A stretch of DNA of 64,000 nt from Trileptium ribeirensis (taxonomy: Eukaryota; Nematoda; Enoplea; Enoplida; Thoracostomopsidae), in NCBI GenBank assembly GCA_030248225.1, contig JASANE010028715.1:1-64000 (forward strand). The letters run 5' to 3'. This document shows, piece after piece, positions 34,991-46,529 of the stretch. Under the pieces are notes generated by a model. The model had not been told where the DNA came from and searched no databases. It saw only the letters and a list, made by a program, of their open reading frames with translations. The translations under genes were made by a program, and so were the position numbers. Numbering within the stretch: position 1 is the stretch's first letter; every line of letters begins with the position of its first letter.

Positions 34991-35105
34991 CTAAACGTAA
35001 TTGCTAAACACTTCTTTGAATACAACTTTCATCGCTTCAAATGTTTCTTTTCCGGTTGGCATAATCTGATTAAGTGGTAATTGAAATCCATAACGAGAAT
35101 CAATT
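34991..35105 (-). CDS. Terminal exon of an unidentified minus-strand gene
   Basis: Read on the minus strand, an acceptor (ATATGTGTTGCAG) at 35,106 is followed by 115 bases: one base that completes a split codon, then IDSRYGFQLPLNQIMPTGKE and a further 17 residues to VFKEVFSNYV and TAG at 34,991. Amino-acid composition and codon use look like a real protein, with no frame damage. I do not recognise the family. The upstream exons must lie at higher coordinates, and I could not place any of them before the exon at 35,383 on the other strand. Confidence 0.6.
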
Positions 35106-35382
35106 CTGCAACACATATTTTAGATGTACAAGTATTATATTTAGAAAAGTGTACCGCTATGTGACACTAATCAAAGTAAATAGCCATTTCGAATACGTTC
35201 GATGGGCATTATGTTGACTTGGGGTAATCTGTGACGTCATCAAAGAACGAGGTTTAGACAAAGTTTACTGATATAACAGCCAACGACCTTCAATTTGGTT
35301 CCCTTATCTAGCTCTTCAATAAGCCGTAACTTATAGTTATTGTAATCATTTCTAGTTTTACATAGATATATAATTGTTTCAG

Positions 35383-35439
35383 CCGAATCCGGTGACGTTC
35401 AAACAACGTCGGCAATTTGTGGAGCAATTTAAGAAATAG
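35383..35439 (+). CDS. Possible terminal exon of a plus-strand gene
   Basis: A strong acceptor (TATAATTGTTTCAG) opens a phase-0 frame of 18 codons, PNPVTFKQRRQFVEQFKK, closed by TAG. The residues are polar and basic with no A/T-codon bias. By order, strand and phase it could be the last exon of the RING gene, since the RING exon also ends in phase 0, but at least the exon with the final CxxC would have to lie between. AATAAA occurs at about 35,803. It is a short exon, so chance cannot be excluded. Confidence 0.4.
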   Translation, partial: PNPVTFKQRRQFVEQFKK

Positions 35440-36189
35440 AAATGGAGCAACTAAAATATCAATGACTTAAAATCAAGGTAATTTATGTTTAATTTGTGGT
35501 AATGTTGTTTAAATAGATTTTAATGTTGTTTTACATATATATGTTTTATGCATTATCAGATAACGCTGTTTCGTAACAAAATGGTTTATTTTATTGTAAT
35601 TTCCAAAAAACTGGTATCGGAAACTTTTTGCACTACATTTACCAGGACAAATGTTTTGTGAGACAATTTTTCGCAGCTATATTGCTGAAATTTGCAAAAA
35701 TATTTTTTCTTCTAGTATTTTACACTGTGATTTTAGTGCGTTTAGTTTTCGGTGTATTTTGTGAATGGTTTCATTCAGTTTTTGGAGATAGCAAAGTTGT
35801 AGAATAAACGGGAGCTATAACGATATCATTTACAGGCATAAGTTACATGTTTCTATTTTGAAATAGCTATATAGTGTTAAAGAGTTAAGTTACACTGAAT
35901 CTCGTTTGAATTTTACCGCGTTTTTACAGAAATAAAAATTCATTCAAAATTTATGCTATACATATGTTTAAGCCGACTGACTTTGCATGATATTAGGTGT
36001 ATTAGGTTTATAAGCAGTATAAATTGAGTAAACGTTATTTAAAGCAAAAACGTTAAAATTATGTTCATAGAATAATTGTTTAACTAAAATAAAACTATAA
36101 AACGATAAGACTATGATGATTTGCTTGGTCTAACAAACATATTATACAAAAAATCAATTTTTAGTAACCAGTCACCTTAAATAAAATTT

Positions 36190-39100
36190 GTACTATATGT
36201 GTAATAACCGGTGACGCAGCTGCATGGCGCAACTTCCTAACACCATGCCCATACGACCCCGGCTATCGTAACCTCAAGGGTGGACCGTAAATACAAAATT
36301 TTAAACCTATTCTTGGTCAGACCCAAGAAGTTACGCAGCTTAGCAGGCCGCAGGCGCGCTTCACGGGGTGTGTTCGGACCCCGCCCGAAAGGTTGCGCAC
36401 GTGTCTAGTATCGGGTATGATTTCTGAGGTCCCCCAGGGAGGCTAGCACCGACACCTGCTCGCAGGTCATGGAGCCTAGCCGCTATTCCCTATCCTAGAC
36501 TCATCGGAAGTTGTTTAATTCTATTTTAGTGATATAAGTGTGGAAATAAAATGTGCAAGTGTCCCTACAAATTTGAAGCTCAAGATGAATTACCTAGTTA
36601 AAGTCGTGGTATGCTCCGTGTTAGAGCATTGACCTATGTGGCCCCCACAGGGTTCCGACGAGCCCTGAGTGTTTAATGTCGGGTTATCAATGGCGTGGCC
36701 TGCGCTTATCAGTAAATTCTAAGCAAGCGTACTGGTACTTTGACCAGTGAAGATTTTAACTCATTTAAATCGAGTGTGTTCCTAACAAATTTTGAATACC
36801 GGTCATACATTAATAAAATTTTGCTCGTGTTACCCGATTATTTCCTTAGAGCGTAAAGAGCAGTGACAGAAGGCTCTGCTCGTCAGTGCTTGTGACATTC
36901 TCGCCCACAAGCCATGACGGGCAGCACCTGCTCGTCCGAGCGGACAAACCAGACAAGAAAGCTTCCTATCGTCTCGGTATTGAATAAAACTGGACTCGGA
37001 GTTTCAAAATGTAACGTTTATTTACAGAATTAAGGTTTAGCGTTGGGACGAGTGTTTCCGAAAGTCTGCCGAAACGGCCGCAGTAAATCGCCTTAGGGGA
37101 GTTTAGCAGGAGCTCGCAGAGGTCACGCCGATTTAGTCAATCATGGGCAATGAGCGGTGAGACAACAAATCAGGGTTGGAGCGTACGGACATTCGCCACG
37201 TTGCGAACTAGGGTCGGTTATCCCTGCTTCGACTCAATGTTAGCGAACTACTCAGCTATGCAGCGCACTAAGCAGGGGCCCTAGAGTGCTTCAGAAAACG
37301 CTCCTTAGTGCAAGTCGCGCTGGGCGACGGATACTTAAGATGGGCGGAGGGAAAAAGCGGTGTTCGGACTGAATACGCGAGCTCTACAGCTTGGTTGGAG
37401 CACTGCTCAAAGCGACACTGACTACCGAATCTGACAAGGGGTGTCCGATCGTCCATTCTCAGGGTGCTCTTGCAGTAGTGCCTATCGATACTTTCGCCCT
37501 ATTGTATTTAACGACCTTACCTACCTATCAGTACGACTGACCGAACGACGAAGATTGGGGGGGGCAAAAGAAGAGGAAAAATGGAACCGTTTCCTTTAAT
37601 TCAAGCCGAAGGGACACGGTCAGGGTTGCAACGCGGCGTGAGGCGTCCTTTTAAACAACTTGCGGGACAATCATCCAGCCAGTTGATTTTCCTTTGACTT
37701 TGATAGCCAGTTAATTTCTCTATGATTTTGCTGTTGGGTTTTGGGCAAGGCGGCGAGTCCTTTTCTGACGGACCACACCCATCCAAAGGCTAAATTAGCC
37801 TTGTTTCCCACCTAACGGGGTCGTTTGCACTACTCGGGCCCTAGGCGATTGGCCCGGGACGCGCTTGCGTCCCTTTTTGTTCGTTCTTCGGCTGCTTGAC
37901 TTTTGACTCTCCCTAACGCCTATCTTTTCTTCTTATTACACTGCAATGTTGCAGTGTTTAAACTGCACTGTAGTGCAGTTGAGTTATCACCAACGTAATA
38001 GTAAACGTTGGTGTGTTCCTATGGCTGAGTGGTTAGAGCGTAAGATTCTGCAGCGGACTTAAATTCTCCGTGCAGGATCAACTCACAGTACGGGAAAATG
38101 CAACTATATGATACTGAAACTAAAGAAAGGAAAAACCTGGCATACATAGTACATAGCCTAACGGGCACTCATGATAAATAGTGAAACCTGGCTAAACTCA
38201 GCGATCGACTCGCTCCAAAAAGAAAAAGGGGTTTTGCACTCGCCCGGTTTGGGGCCGAAATGGCCAGGGCGAGGAGGTAAGTTTTCTTTATTTTTGAAAA
38301 TCCTAAAATTTTGGTTGAAGGCGGGGACACGATGTGTTCCTCCCGCAAAGGCGGTTTCTAGTGATGGCGCAGGGGCAAGCGTTAATTCTGTTTCCTTTAG
38401 ACAATGGTCTCCAGGGAAGACCATTGCGTGGTGCTGTGGTGAACACCAGTAAATTTAATTATTTTAGCCATATAGTTATTTGGAGTCAAAACTGGCGAGT
38501 CACCACCAAACGATGCACCATCGTCACAGATCGAAGTCGGCGGATTTTTGCTCAGCTGGGGGCGTGTTCCTCCAGCTCATTTCGATTACACGGGGACAAG
38601 GGGACACCTACAGGTATTCCGGTCAGTCGTCCTAATGAAAAGGGCGTACAGATAAGATGCCTACTGAGTAGGTCGTCTAAGTGTTCTAAAATCAAGTTCA
38701 AACATCCGAGTAAAATGATTCCGAGACAACATTCTGTGAAAGCAGCAAAGACCTTAAACTCAAGTTAGTGTGCCTAGAAATTGTTTAGTCTTTTATATCC
38801 CCAAATTTTCTTAACTCGGTGAGATAGAAGAAATTTTAAGGGCTTACTAAAGCCCGACGGAGGCTAGTCCCCCGTCCCTAATCTGCGGTTCTGTCCAAGC
38901 TCAAACACGGCATGAGCATTGAACGTTCAACTAAGCTGCAAATTTGGAAACCATAAGAGCAAATCCATTCGACAATTCCCTAATTCCCGTGGCATGCACG
39001 TTCCAGAAGTTTTTCCGTGGTCGGCTCAGGAAAATTCATTGATCCTAACTCAAAGGAAGCAAGTCATGTAAAAAGCCTGGACGAGAAGCGTCCATTTTGT

Positions 39101-42100
39101 TGTGCCTTACCTAAGACCACGGGGAATCAGCAAGACTTCGACCTAGTTTCCCGTCTTCACAACGCTCTGTGCGGGTGTACTGAAAATCGCCTAATGCCTT
39201 CTGCAACGGAACTCGGTATGAAAGGTTGATTCCAGTTGAAGTCGTGTGTAGCATTTCCGTAGGGTAGGGAGGGTCAGAACCCGAATACGAAAAATTCTAC
39301 TTGCGAGTAATGGTCACGCTACATTCTGGAGGTGCCTAGATGAACGGTCTGTTACTCTTCACACAGCAGGGAAACTAAACCCCTGCGATCATTAGACCTT
39401 CACATACTTACGAGTGTCGATCCTTGGGGCAGCACCAGCTGAACCCCCTTCGCGAGGCATACACCTGCGCGGAATCTCCCTGGTCCATCGAGTCCATTCG
39501 AGGCAAAAGCGAAAAAGAGAAAAACAAACACAGAGCCGAATGAAAACCATAGATAACATGAAAACAGAGCGTCGGAGCCGGTCAGTAAAGTCGACCGAAC
39601 TCCGCGCTGTCGAAGTCGAACTGATTCCAAGATTCGACGCGTTGGTCGTAACCTCGAAATTTTCGCCTGTATGTTACGATGGCGATTTTGTCGCCGGCCA
39701 ATCGTTGGCGATTTCTTGACGCCCACTTTTTTCGGGTTTTAGCTCAGTGTCCAATTGGGGACACTTCCGGAAAATAAAGTCTTGACGGCTACCGTAAACC
39801 GTCGATGTCCTTAGAGAGAGTCGGCTTCAATTAAATTTGCCGACTTTAAGTTTGAATCTTCCGAGTACTCGGAAGTTGACCATCTGTGATTTTTGTCCGA
39901 ATTTTCCCAAGAGAAGTCGATTTTGAAGTCCCTATTTCCCGTCCTCATCGCCGGATGTCCAGCGAAATCAGATCCTAAACTAACAAAATTTAAACTGTTT
40001 CCGGTCCCAGCTTAACTTAGACTGTTACAAATACTTTTGGGTCACGCAATTTCCTTCTTCAACCCCAATTAGCGTGACAATCTGCTCGAGTTTTGGACTA
40101 TTTACTCTTCCCAGCCCATCCGAGTCGGCAAACATCAACTCGGCCTTTGTGGTTTTCGACTTACCGCCCTCCTAATTAAGCTAAATTAAATTTAAGAGTG
40201 ACCCCAACTAGCGAGGACATCTTAGAAAAGCAAGAAAGATCAAGCTAATTTCTAATCTTCGGGCGAGTATGTATGCTTTAAAGACACGCTGGGGGAACCA
40301 GCGGCGGGAACGTGCCCGTCTCAAGGCCAGAGACGGGGTAAATCCGTATGTGCTCCTAATTGCTCAGGGACCCTGCTCTAGGGCCCCCAGAGTCCGCGGG
40401 AGGGCCCAAAAGTCGCCCCCCGTTCGTACTATCCGTTCGTCGGTCGTCCGTCCGTAAAACTCTGAAATTTAATAAATTTTAGTGTACGATGTCCTCGTCC
40501 GTCCGTTTTTTGTTCGGTGTCCTTGAATACATAGTTATATATATACATATATATATTCTTACATGTAAATATAACACATATATACACACAAATACTCACA
40601 CTACACACATCAGACGGGATGGCGTCCTGAGCGACAGAAAGGTCGCTCAGGATAAATACACACGCACAGCATATCAGAAACAACAACAACAACGACAACA
40701 AAGAAGAAAACCGACCAGAAACGTCGGTTAGAGAGAGAATGAGGACAAAAGCGAAAGGACAGCGAGGACACGAGGCGGGTGTGGGAACGGAAGCGGGACA
40801 AGGGGAATCCGGGGCGATTTTCGAGGGGCTGGGGTCAGATTCGATCCCAGGACGGAAAACGGGGTCGATTGATACCAAACACGAGGGGGTTAGGCGTAAT
40901 AACGGGTCGGGACCCATCCATGGGTTCTGATGTGTATTAGTATGGGGGCTTTTAGCGGGCTCTCCTGCGTTAACGGTTGGGCGGAGCGACGCCCGCCAGG
41001 TATCGTTGGACTCACCGTCCAACGGCGGTTCGAACGAGGGGTGATATCGCCACTGGGGCGGTGGGACTAAAAACGGTACTAAAATCGGTGTGATTAGAGA
41101 GAGTCGTGGCTACAGTGGGGGCGCGTTTGTTGGTCGTTCGGGCTAACGGGGCGGCGGATCGAGACCCGCCGGGTATTTTTGGAAATGTCTCATCGAGACG
41201 AATCTAATGAGGGGCGATTCGCCCATTTTAGAGTAGGATGAAAAATCTCGAATTGTCGGCGCCCATCAGCAGGTGGCAGCCGCTTTGTAGGCATCTTTGA
41301 GTGGCTGCAGCGAGTCAGCAGGAACTCGGGCGGAGGTTCGACACATATTGTTGGATTCACCTAGTCACAACAAACAAAACGAGGGGTCGCATGTGCCGGT
41401 TCTGACGCGGGGTAAGGCGACGGGGATGTCGGAAAGTGGGGTTTTGTATTGGCTGCATACTGCAATAGGCTACAGAAACAAGGCGGGTTTGCCTAAAAAT
41501 CGTCCACAAGACACACACATAAATAGATACATGTACATATTTTATATATGATATGTCCTAACTACATGGAAAGTGATAGTCCGGGTTTCACGGTGACAAT
41601 CCCACCTAGCGTAAGTAGCGATTGTCCCTACGTATTTCAGGCGAAGTTCTGGCGTTGTCCGGAGCGGTTTTGGAAGTCCCCTCACACTTCCCCAACGTGT
41701 TCTACCGGTCTATTATGGTTATGTTCCGGATCCCGGCGCCGTAGACGGTGGCGGGCCTTCGAATTAACCCGGCATCCGTCGTTCCGCATGCTTGCGAAGA
41801 CTACCAAAAGTGTGATTTCCGCTCATGTTGGCTTGCTGTTTTCCGTGACCATTGCTCAGTATATTGCTAAAACCAAGTAAATTTAATATTTTTGATTTCA
41901 GTCTTACCAAACTTGCTTTCTTGAACGTGCAGTCGGGGGCCTCCTATTCCCGGACGGTCATCACCGTCACTTTTTTAACGCGTAGCGGCGGATGGTTGTG
42001 GTTTCAGCGTGATGCCTACGTTCGGTCGGTGTGGAGCGTAATGTCCAAGGTCCTAAATCGGCTCGATCAACCTAATTTCTTTATTTCATCCAGCGAGCCT

Positions 42101-42170
42101 CACCCAACACTCGTCCCAGTGATCAAATTCGACAGTTACAACACAGAGCACAACATATTATACAATATTT
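36190..42170 (+). repeat. Left arm of the giant palindrome
   Basis: About 6 kb, less A/T-rich than the window average. It contains hairpins such as CTGAGCGACAGAAAGGTCGCTCAG at 40,627, a (CAA)n-like tract at about 40,680, purine-rich stretches at 40,730-40,800 and a tRNA-like segment at 38,018. Its longest frame (41,022-40,429, minus) has a counterpart in the other arm beginning with the same DGESN..WR residues, but it then turns into low-complexity hydrophobic sequence. I recognise no domain in any frame. Confidence 0.75.
38018..38090 (+). repeat. tRNA-derived SINE head or tRNA pseudogene
   Basis: TATGGCTGAGTGGTTAGAGCG is a near-perfect A box of the Leu/Ser type. GACTTAAAT resembles the anticodon stem-loop of tRNA-Leu(TAA), and GGATCAACTC is a worn B box. 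About 14 extra bases lie between the D arm and the anticodon arm, so it cannot fold as a working tRNA. It was not seen in the opposite palindrome arm. Confidence 0.4.
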
Positions 42171-42179
42171 GATACGAAA

Positions 42180-42510
42180 CGGTATACGATACCTTTATAC
42201 AATGCGATGTACGACCCTTTTATACAAAACGGCGCATGATATTTTCATACAAACGATGTACAACACTTTTATACAAAATGGTGTATGACATAATTTTATA
42301 CAAACGATGTACAACACTTTTATACAAAATGGTGTATGACATAATTTTATACAAACGATGTACAACACTTTTATACAAAAAGATATATGACATTTTTATG
42401 CAAACGATGTACGACACTTTTATACAAAAAGGTATATGACATATTTATGCAAACGATGTACGACACTGTTATACAAAAAGGTATGTGACATTTTTATGCA
42501 TAACAGTTTA
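42180..42510. repeat. Tandem array of a 49-51-bp unit, six copies
   Basis: The start (A)ACGATGTAC recurs at 42,205, 42,254, 42,305, 42,356, 42,405 and 42,454, giving steps of 49-51 bases. Each unit is ACGATGTACAACACTTTTATACAAAA plus a TGTATGACAT..TTTTAT half, so it is itself two related half-units of about 25. The 51-base units keep both strands open with a 17-residue period (RCTTLLYKMVYDIILYK on +). The frame is a by-product of the period and not a gene. Confidence 0.85.
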
Positions 42511-42688
42511 TTACATTTTTTTCTTTGACAAAGCGGTCCACTGATACAAGCAAGGTTTTTTGTGCAAACAGCCATGTGCCAACGCTTCCAGATACAATTT
42601 TGGGTACGAAAGTCCTGAAATGTTCGTGACAGGGCCGAAGCGGCCCTGTTACATATGCAGTAAACTTTCAAATTACGCTAACATAGCA

Positions 42689-43130
42689 GAACTTATAATA
42701 TTTTGTCACTTTATAAAAAATATACGTACACCGTATCTCTTATTTCTTGGGACGTCGTAAATGAAGAATTGAGACAACTTTCTCAATCATATATGTCTAA
42801 TCTATAGCGGTGCTGAATTGATGTAAGTCAATTTTGAAACGTTTCATTAGAATGAAGTTATAGAATTTCTGAATACTAATCAAAGTGCTCAAACGCCTTA
42901 ACTGCAAAAGATATTTTCATTCCGCTTCTAATTTTTAGTATTTGCATAATTTTTTATTTGATAAAATGACATTTTGCGAAGTACAGCGAAGCCAACCGAT
43001 GTTATTTTGTCACATTATAAAAAATATACGTACACCGTATCTCTTATTTATTGACACGTCGTAAATAAACAATTGAGCCAAATTTGTCAATCATATATGT
43101 CTAATCTATAGCGGTGCTGAATTGGTGTAC
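42689..43130. repeat. Direct repeat of about 135 bp, 309 bases apart
   Basis: 42,689-42,830 and 42,998-43,130 share TATAAAAAATATACGTACAC, CGTATCTCTTATTT, the GTCGTAAAT block and ATATATGTCTAATCTATAGC followed by GGTGCTGAATTG, with few differences. The intervening 170 bases are A/T-rich and single copy in this window. Confidence 0.75.
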
Positions 43131-43370
43131 GTTTGCCATTCAGATTTTACTTGGTGATCGGATTACAGCGGTAGCATATGAAAAGAATGCTTGCTGCGTC
43201 AGCACTGGCTCTTATGCACAACAATTTGTGACACAGCACGACAATAAGTTCAAACAATGTTACAGCCGTGAGGCTGTCACAAATCAGACATTGGGAATGC
43301 AAGCGAAAATTTTTAAATTTGGTTAAATATGTTTGATGCATTGGAGAGTAATGTCTAGTGGAAGAACAGC

Positions 43371-43518
43371 TTACGCTTAGGTTTAGTTTCAGCTTTAGGC
43401 TCAGGCTTAGGCTTAGCCTCAGGCTTAGGCTTAGTTTCAGGCTTAGGCTTAGTCTCACGCTTAGGCTTGGTCGGAGGCTTAGCAGCAGGTTTAGGTTTAG
43501 TCTGAGCCTAAGCCTTAG
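43371..43518. repeat. Degenerate TTAGGC-type array
   Basis: About 150 bases built from CTTAGG and CTTAGT/CTCAGG hexamers, for example CTCAGGCTTAGGCTTAGCC, in an 18-base higher-order rhythm. TTAGGC is the telomere repeat of nematodes and TTAGG that of most arthropods, so this could be interstitial telomere-like DNA or plain satellite. Both strands stay open because the period is a multiple of three. Confidence 0.7.
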
Positions 43519-43657
43519 ATTTAGGATTTTTAGATATTATATTTAAAATATGGCTACCCGCAGTAGACCAAAAAATTAATATATCATTGCACCGGATAAT
43601 ATTATCGGGCAACATGAAATTGGAGAGTTAACTGTAAAATTTGTTGACGTTTGCTGA

Positions 43658-44575
43658 ATAACGGTAAATTATGATAGTACTATAGAATTCTTGGCCAAAC
43701 TAGTGTTAATTAGCAATAGTAAAATATGTGACTGTGGGAACCTTTGCTATCCGGCTAAGAGGGGTGATATGGTGCGTCAGAACAATTTAGAACGGCGGTG
43801 TTCCGACAGTAAATACTGTCGAAAGAAATATTCAAATCGTATTAATTTTTTTCTTTTTTGACAGCCTCCTAATAAAAGTCTTCTGATTATGGTTGGTTTC
43901 ATCAGAAATTTAAGGAGCGGCTTTATTGCGGATGAAGTTGGCGTTTCGGAGCACGCGGCATGTAACAGGTACAATTATAGATGGGACATTTCTGTGGTTT
44001 ATGAATGGGACAATTGACAAGACCTAATGCTGGGAGACACAGGGATTGACGTTGAAATTGACAAGCCAATGTTTTTTCGACAAAAATATATACGATTGTT
44101 AGCCGGTCGAAATCATGGCTGGGTGGTGGGAATACTGGAACGCGGTACACAAAGGTGTCTACTTTTCCGGTTTCCGGCGAAAACTATCGATGTCCTCATG
44201 CCATTATTTTGTCAGCATGTCCATCCAAGAAATCGTGTACCCACCGATAGCTTTGTTACATATATCCATAGGTTTGCCAGATTGCCGCGACCGCATCCTT
44301 ACATCCCTGAAAGGCTTAATCACCATAATAGACAATTCGTTAATCCTAATAACGCGAAAGCTTACACCCAGAATGTTGATGGCTAAAGATGTTTCTTCGA
44401 GACCGTACGTGTGTTTCGGATAGATTTGTTTGAAAAACACCTGGCTGAATTTGTACGGCGTCGACAGTTGGCTGCTCATTCATTTGGGGTCATGGTTCAT
44501 AAAATCTGGAAGATGTACCGGGTTCGAGATATAAAATGTAAGCGCATTATAGTTTGTTTAGTTTTTTTAAAATAA
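43658..44575 (+). pseudogene. Merlin (IS1595/ISXO2-type) transposase, inactivated by three stops
   Basis: A single frame runs from 43,658 to TAA at 44,573, interrupted by TGA (43,859), TGA (44,015) and TAA (44,384) but with no frameshift. In order: a zinc-ribbon-like start with paired cysteines (KICDCGNLCYPAKRGD, RRCSDSKYCRKKY), a helix-turn-helix part (FIADEVGVSEHAACNRY), then the DDE nuclease. The first Asp is in GIDVEIDKPMFFRQKY, the second in RVPTDSFVTY, and the third position is in AYTQNVDG, where Merlin and IS1595 transposases normally have Glu, so here it is Asp. The C-terminus AEFVRRRQLAAHSFGVM is typical. There is no in-frame ATG near the start, so the 5' end is lost or decayed. It lies in the core of the giant palindrome. 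Confidence 0.88.
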
Positions 44576-46529
44576 TTCATCACTGTGTAGTTTAGTTGAG
44601 CGAAAATTAGTACCATTACGATTCAGTAGACAGACCTGGATTCAGGAAAAGTTTTAGATTTGGATCGCTTGTTAGGGTAGACGGATGTAGTCACCTCATT
44701 TTGGTACGCTGTTGAATTGTTTTAACAGCTTAAAAGACGCAATCATCATATTTTCATTACGAGGTGTTTTACACGTTGTTAAAATTTGACTATGCAACCA
44801 GGCGATCTTACTGCAAATGATCTTAATAGGTGAAGGTTGCTAACAGCAACTTAACACGCGATCGCCAAAGCTTAAAATTGATTACAACATGTTGCTGCGC
44901 TTCAGTTAACACCTTTCAAGTCATACAAAAAATCGGAAATCTAAAAACGTGTACTATTATACATTTAAAAATCACGCAAGGTATCGTAAGGACAGGTTTT
45001 CAGGTCGTCAGAAATACACTTACAGTTTTATAGCATACGTATCGAATAAAGATAAGATTATAAATTAGTATGGCTTACCTCGGCCTAAGCTCCATCAAAT
45101 AAGAATATTTAACGTGGGCGTTAGCCTTAGCCCAGTCGGTTGCCGTTCCTGATGATGGATCTAAAACAATTTTTAATTTTAAAATGTCCTCAAAGGGGCA
45201 AAGCATATAACTATTGACGTTATAAGTATTAATAATCCTGTCTCAGTTCTGTCTCCATGGATCTAATACATGAACATAACGATCAGTTTGTTATTTCACT
45301 CGTTCTTACCACTAACAATAATTTTGATAAAATTTCACCAGGATAACAGCAATGGTAGCTTTTCGTAGTAAGTGTTTCTATTACGTTGTATTACCATTAA
45401 TGATTACAAAAGTAGACGAGCAAAATTGCTAAACCCGTTATTCTAAAATTTCTGTTAAAGTAAAAATGTCGTTCGTAGTACAAACTCTACGCATACGTGG
45501 GTAAGCATCCCGCTGCTTTGCAATACACTGTTACCAAAGTGAAGCACTCTTATCTTCAATGTACTTATATTGAAAATGTTATGACGATGAAATGTTCACT
45601 TAGTCACGGCCTACTAGTCTATGCAATATCGTCCTAAGTGATTAAACTGTAAGCGCACTCTATTGAACATTTATTTTGCATCAAGTCAATATTTGTAAAT
45701 CTCAAATTAATACTGTTAGTGAAAAAACCAACCTAACGCAAACGTCAGTTGTTTGTCAGAAGCGCAGTCTTAAATCTTGATATCTGGCAATTGTGCAGTT
45801 CAGGCAAGCTTGCTGTTTTATTGGTTTTTTAATAGTTCTTTATGATGGATCACACATTTGCTTAGCTAACCATTTATAGGTTTTGCAATAATTTTAGTTT
45901 AACTGAAACATGAAATTTTAGCTTAGCAGTATAACGCAAATTTCCAATTTAGACTTCTGTGTTTTTGCGGGATAACCTTATAGTACATTTATGTATACAG
46001 TAAAACATATTATGCTAATGTACTAAAATTAAATAATATTACTTGGATCCAAATTCCAGATCCGTGTCAAGTGGAAGTGTTTCTTAAGCTACATAGCGAT
46101 TACGCTTTCTATAAATGCTTAATTTGTAAGGTAATTCAGTGATTTCTGCTAACTGAATTTATCCAATTTATTTGATATTTTGGATATGGTGTACATGTAA
46201 CACTACCGTTCCGGCCCGTTACGTGTTTTTGCAGGAATTTGGCACTAGAACCACCTGAATACATCACAAATTGAACAGGACCACGTTTTATCGACTTTCC
46301 GGCTGCATCCCAGCGTGTTCGCGTAAGGCTTGTATAAGTGCGATTAATAACCGAAAACATAGTGCAGTTTGTTAGCAATACTATTCTGCTTATTAACCGT
46401 TGCTTATTAATATTTAGCGCTTATTTTGTTTGTTATGCCCCATTGCTTTGATATGTGCTTATAACCTTTGCCATTGCATGTGTTATTTTCATACGTATGC
46501 TGTGTCAGGTTTTCACTTGGGACTTACTG
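44576..46529. other. Rest of the palindrome core
   Basis: A/T-rich with no recognised element. A minus-strand frame at 46,378-46,136 (80 codons, with GKSIKRGPVQFVMYSGGSSA) is less A/T-biased than its surroundings and could be a coding remnant, but it matches nothing I know and has no convincing splice sites. Confidence 0.35.

Noticed and set aside
38018..38090. A functional tRNA-Leu
   Set aside because: The A box is good, but there are extra bases between the D and anticodon arms and the B box is damaged, so no cloverleaf forms.
40429..41022. A 197-codon minus-strand gene in the left palindrome arm
   Set aside because: The second half is low-complexity hydrophobic sequence from T-rich tracts and no domain is seen; it is reported only as a paired-ORF observation.
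42236..42439. Repetitive proteins on both strands of the 50-bp array
   Set aside because: The frames stay open only because some units are 51 bases long; the sequence is satellite-like.
43147..43546. Leu/Ser/Arg repeat proteins over the TTAGGC-like array
   Set aside because: These are translations of a hexamer repeat and appear on both strands.
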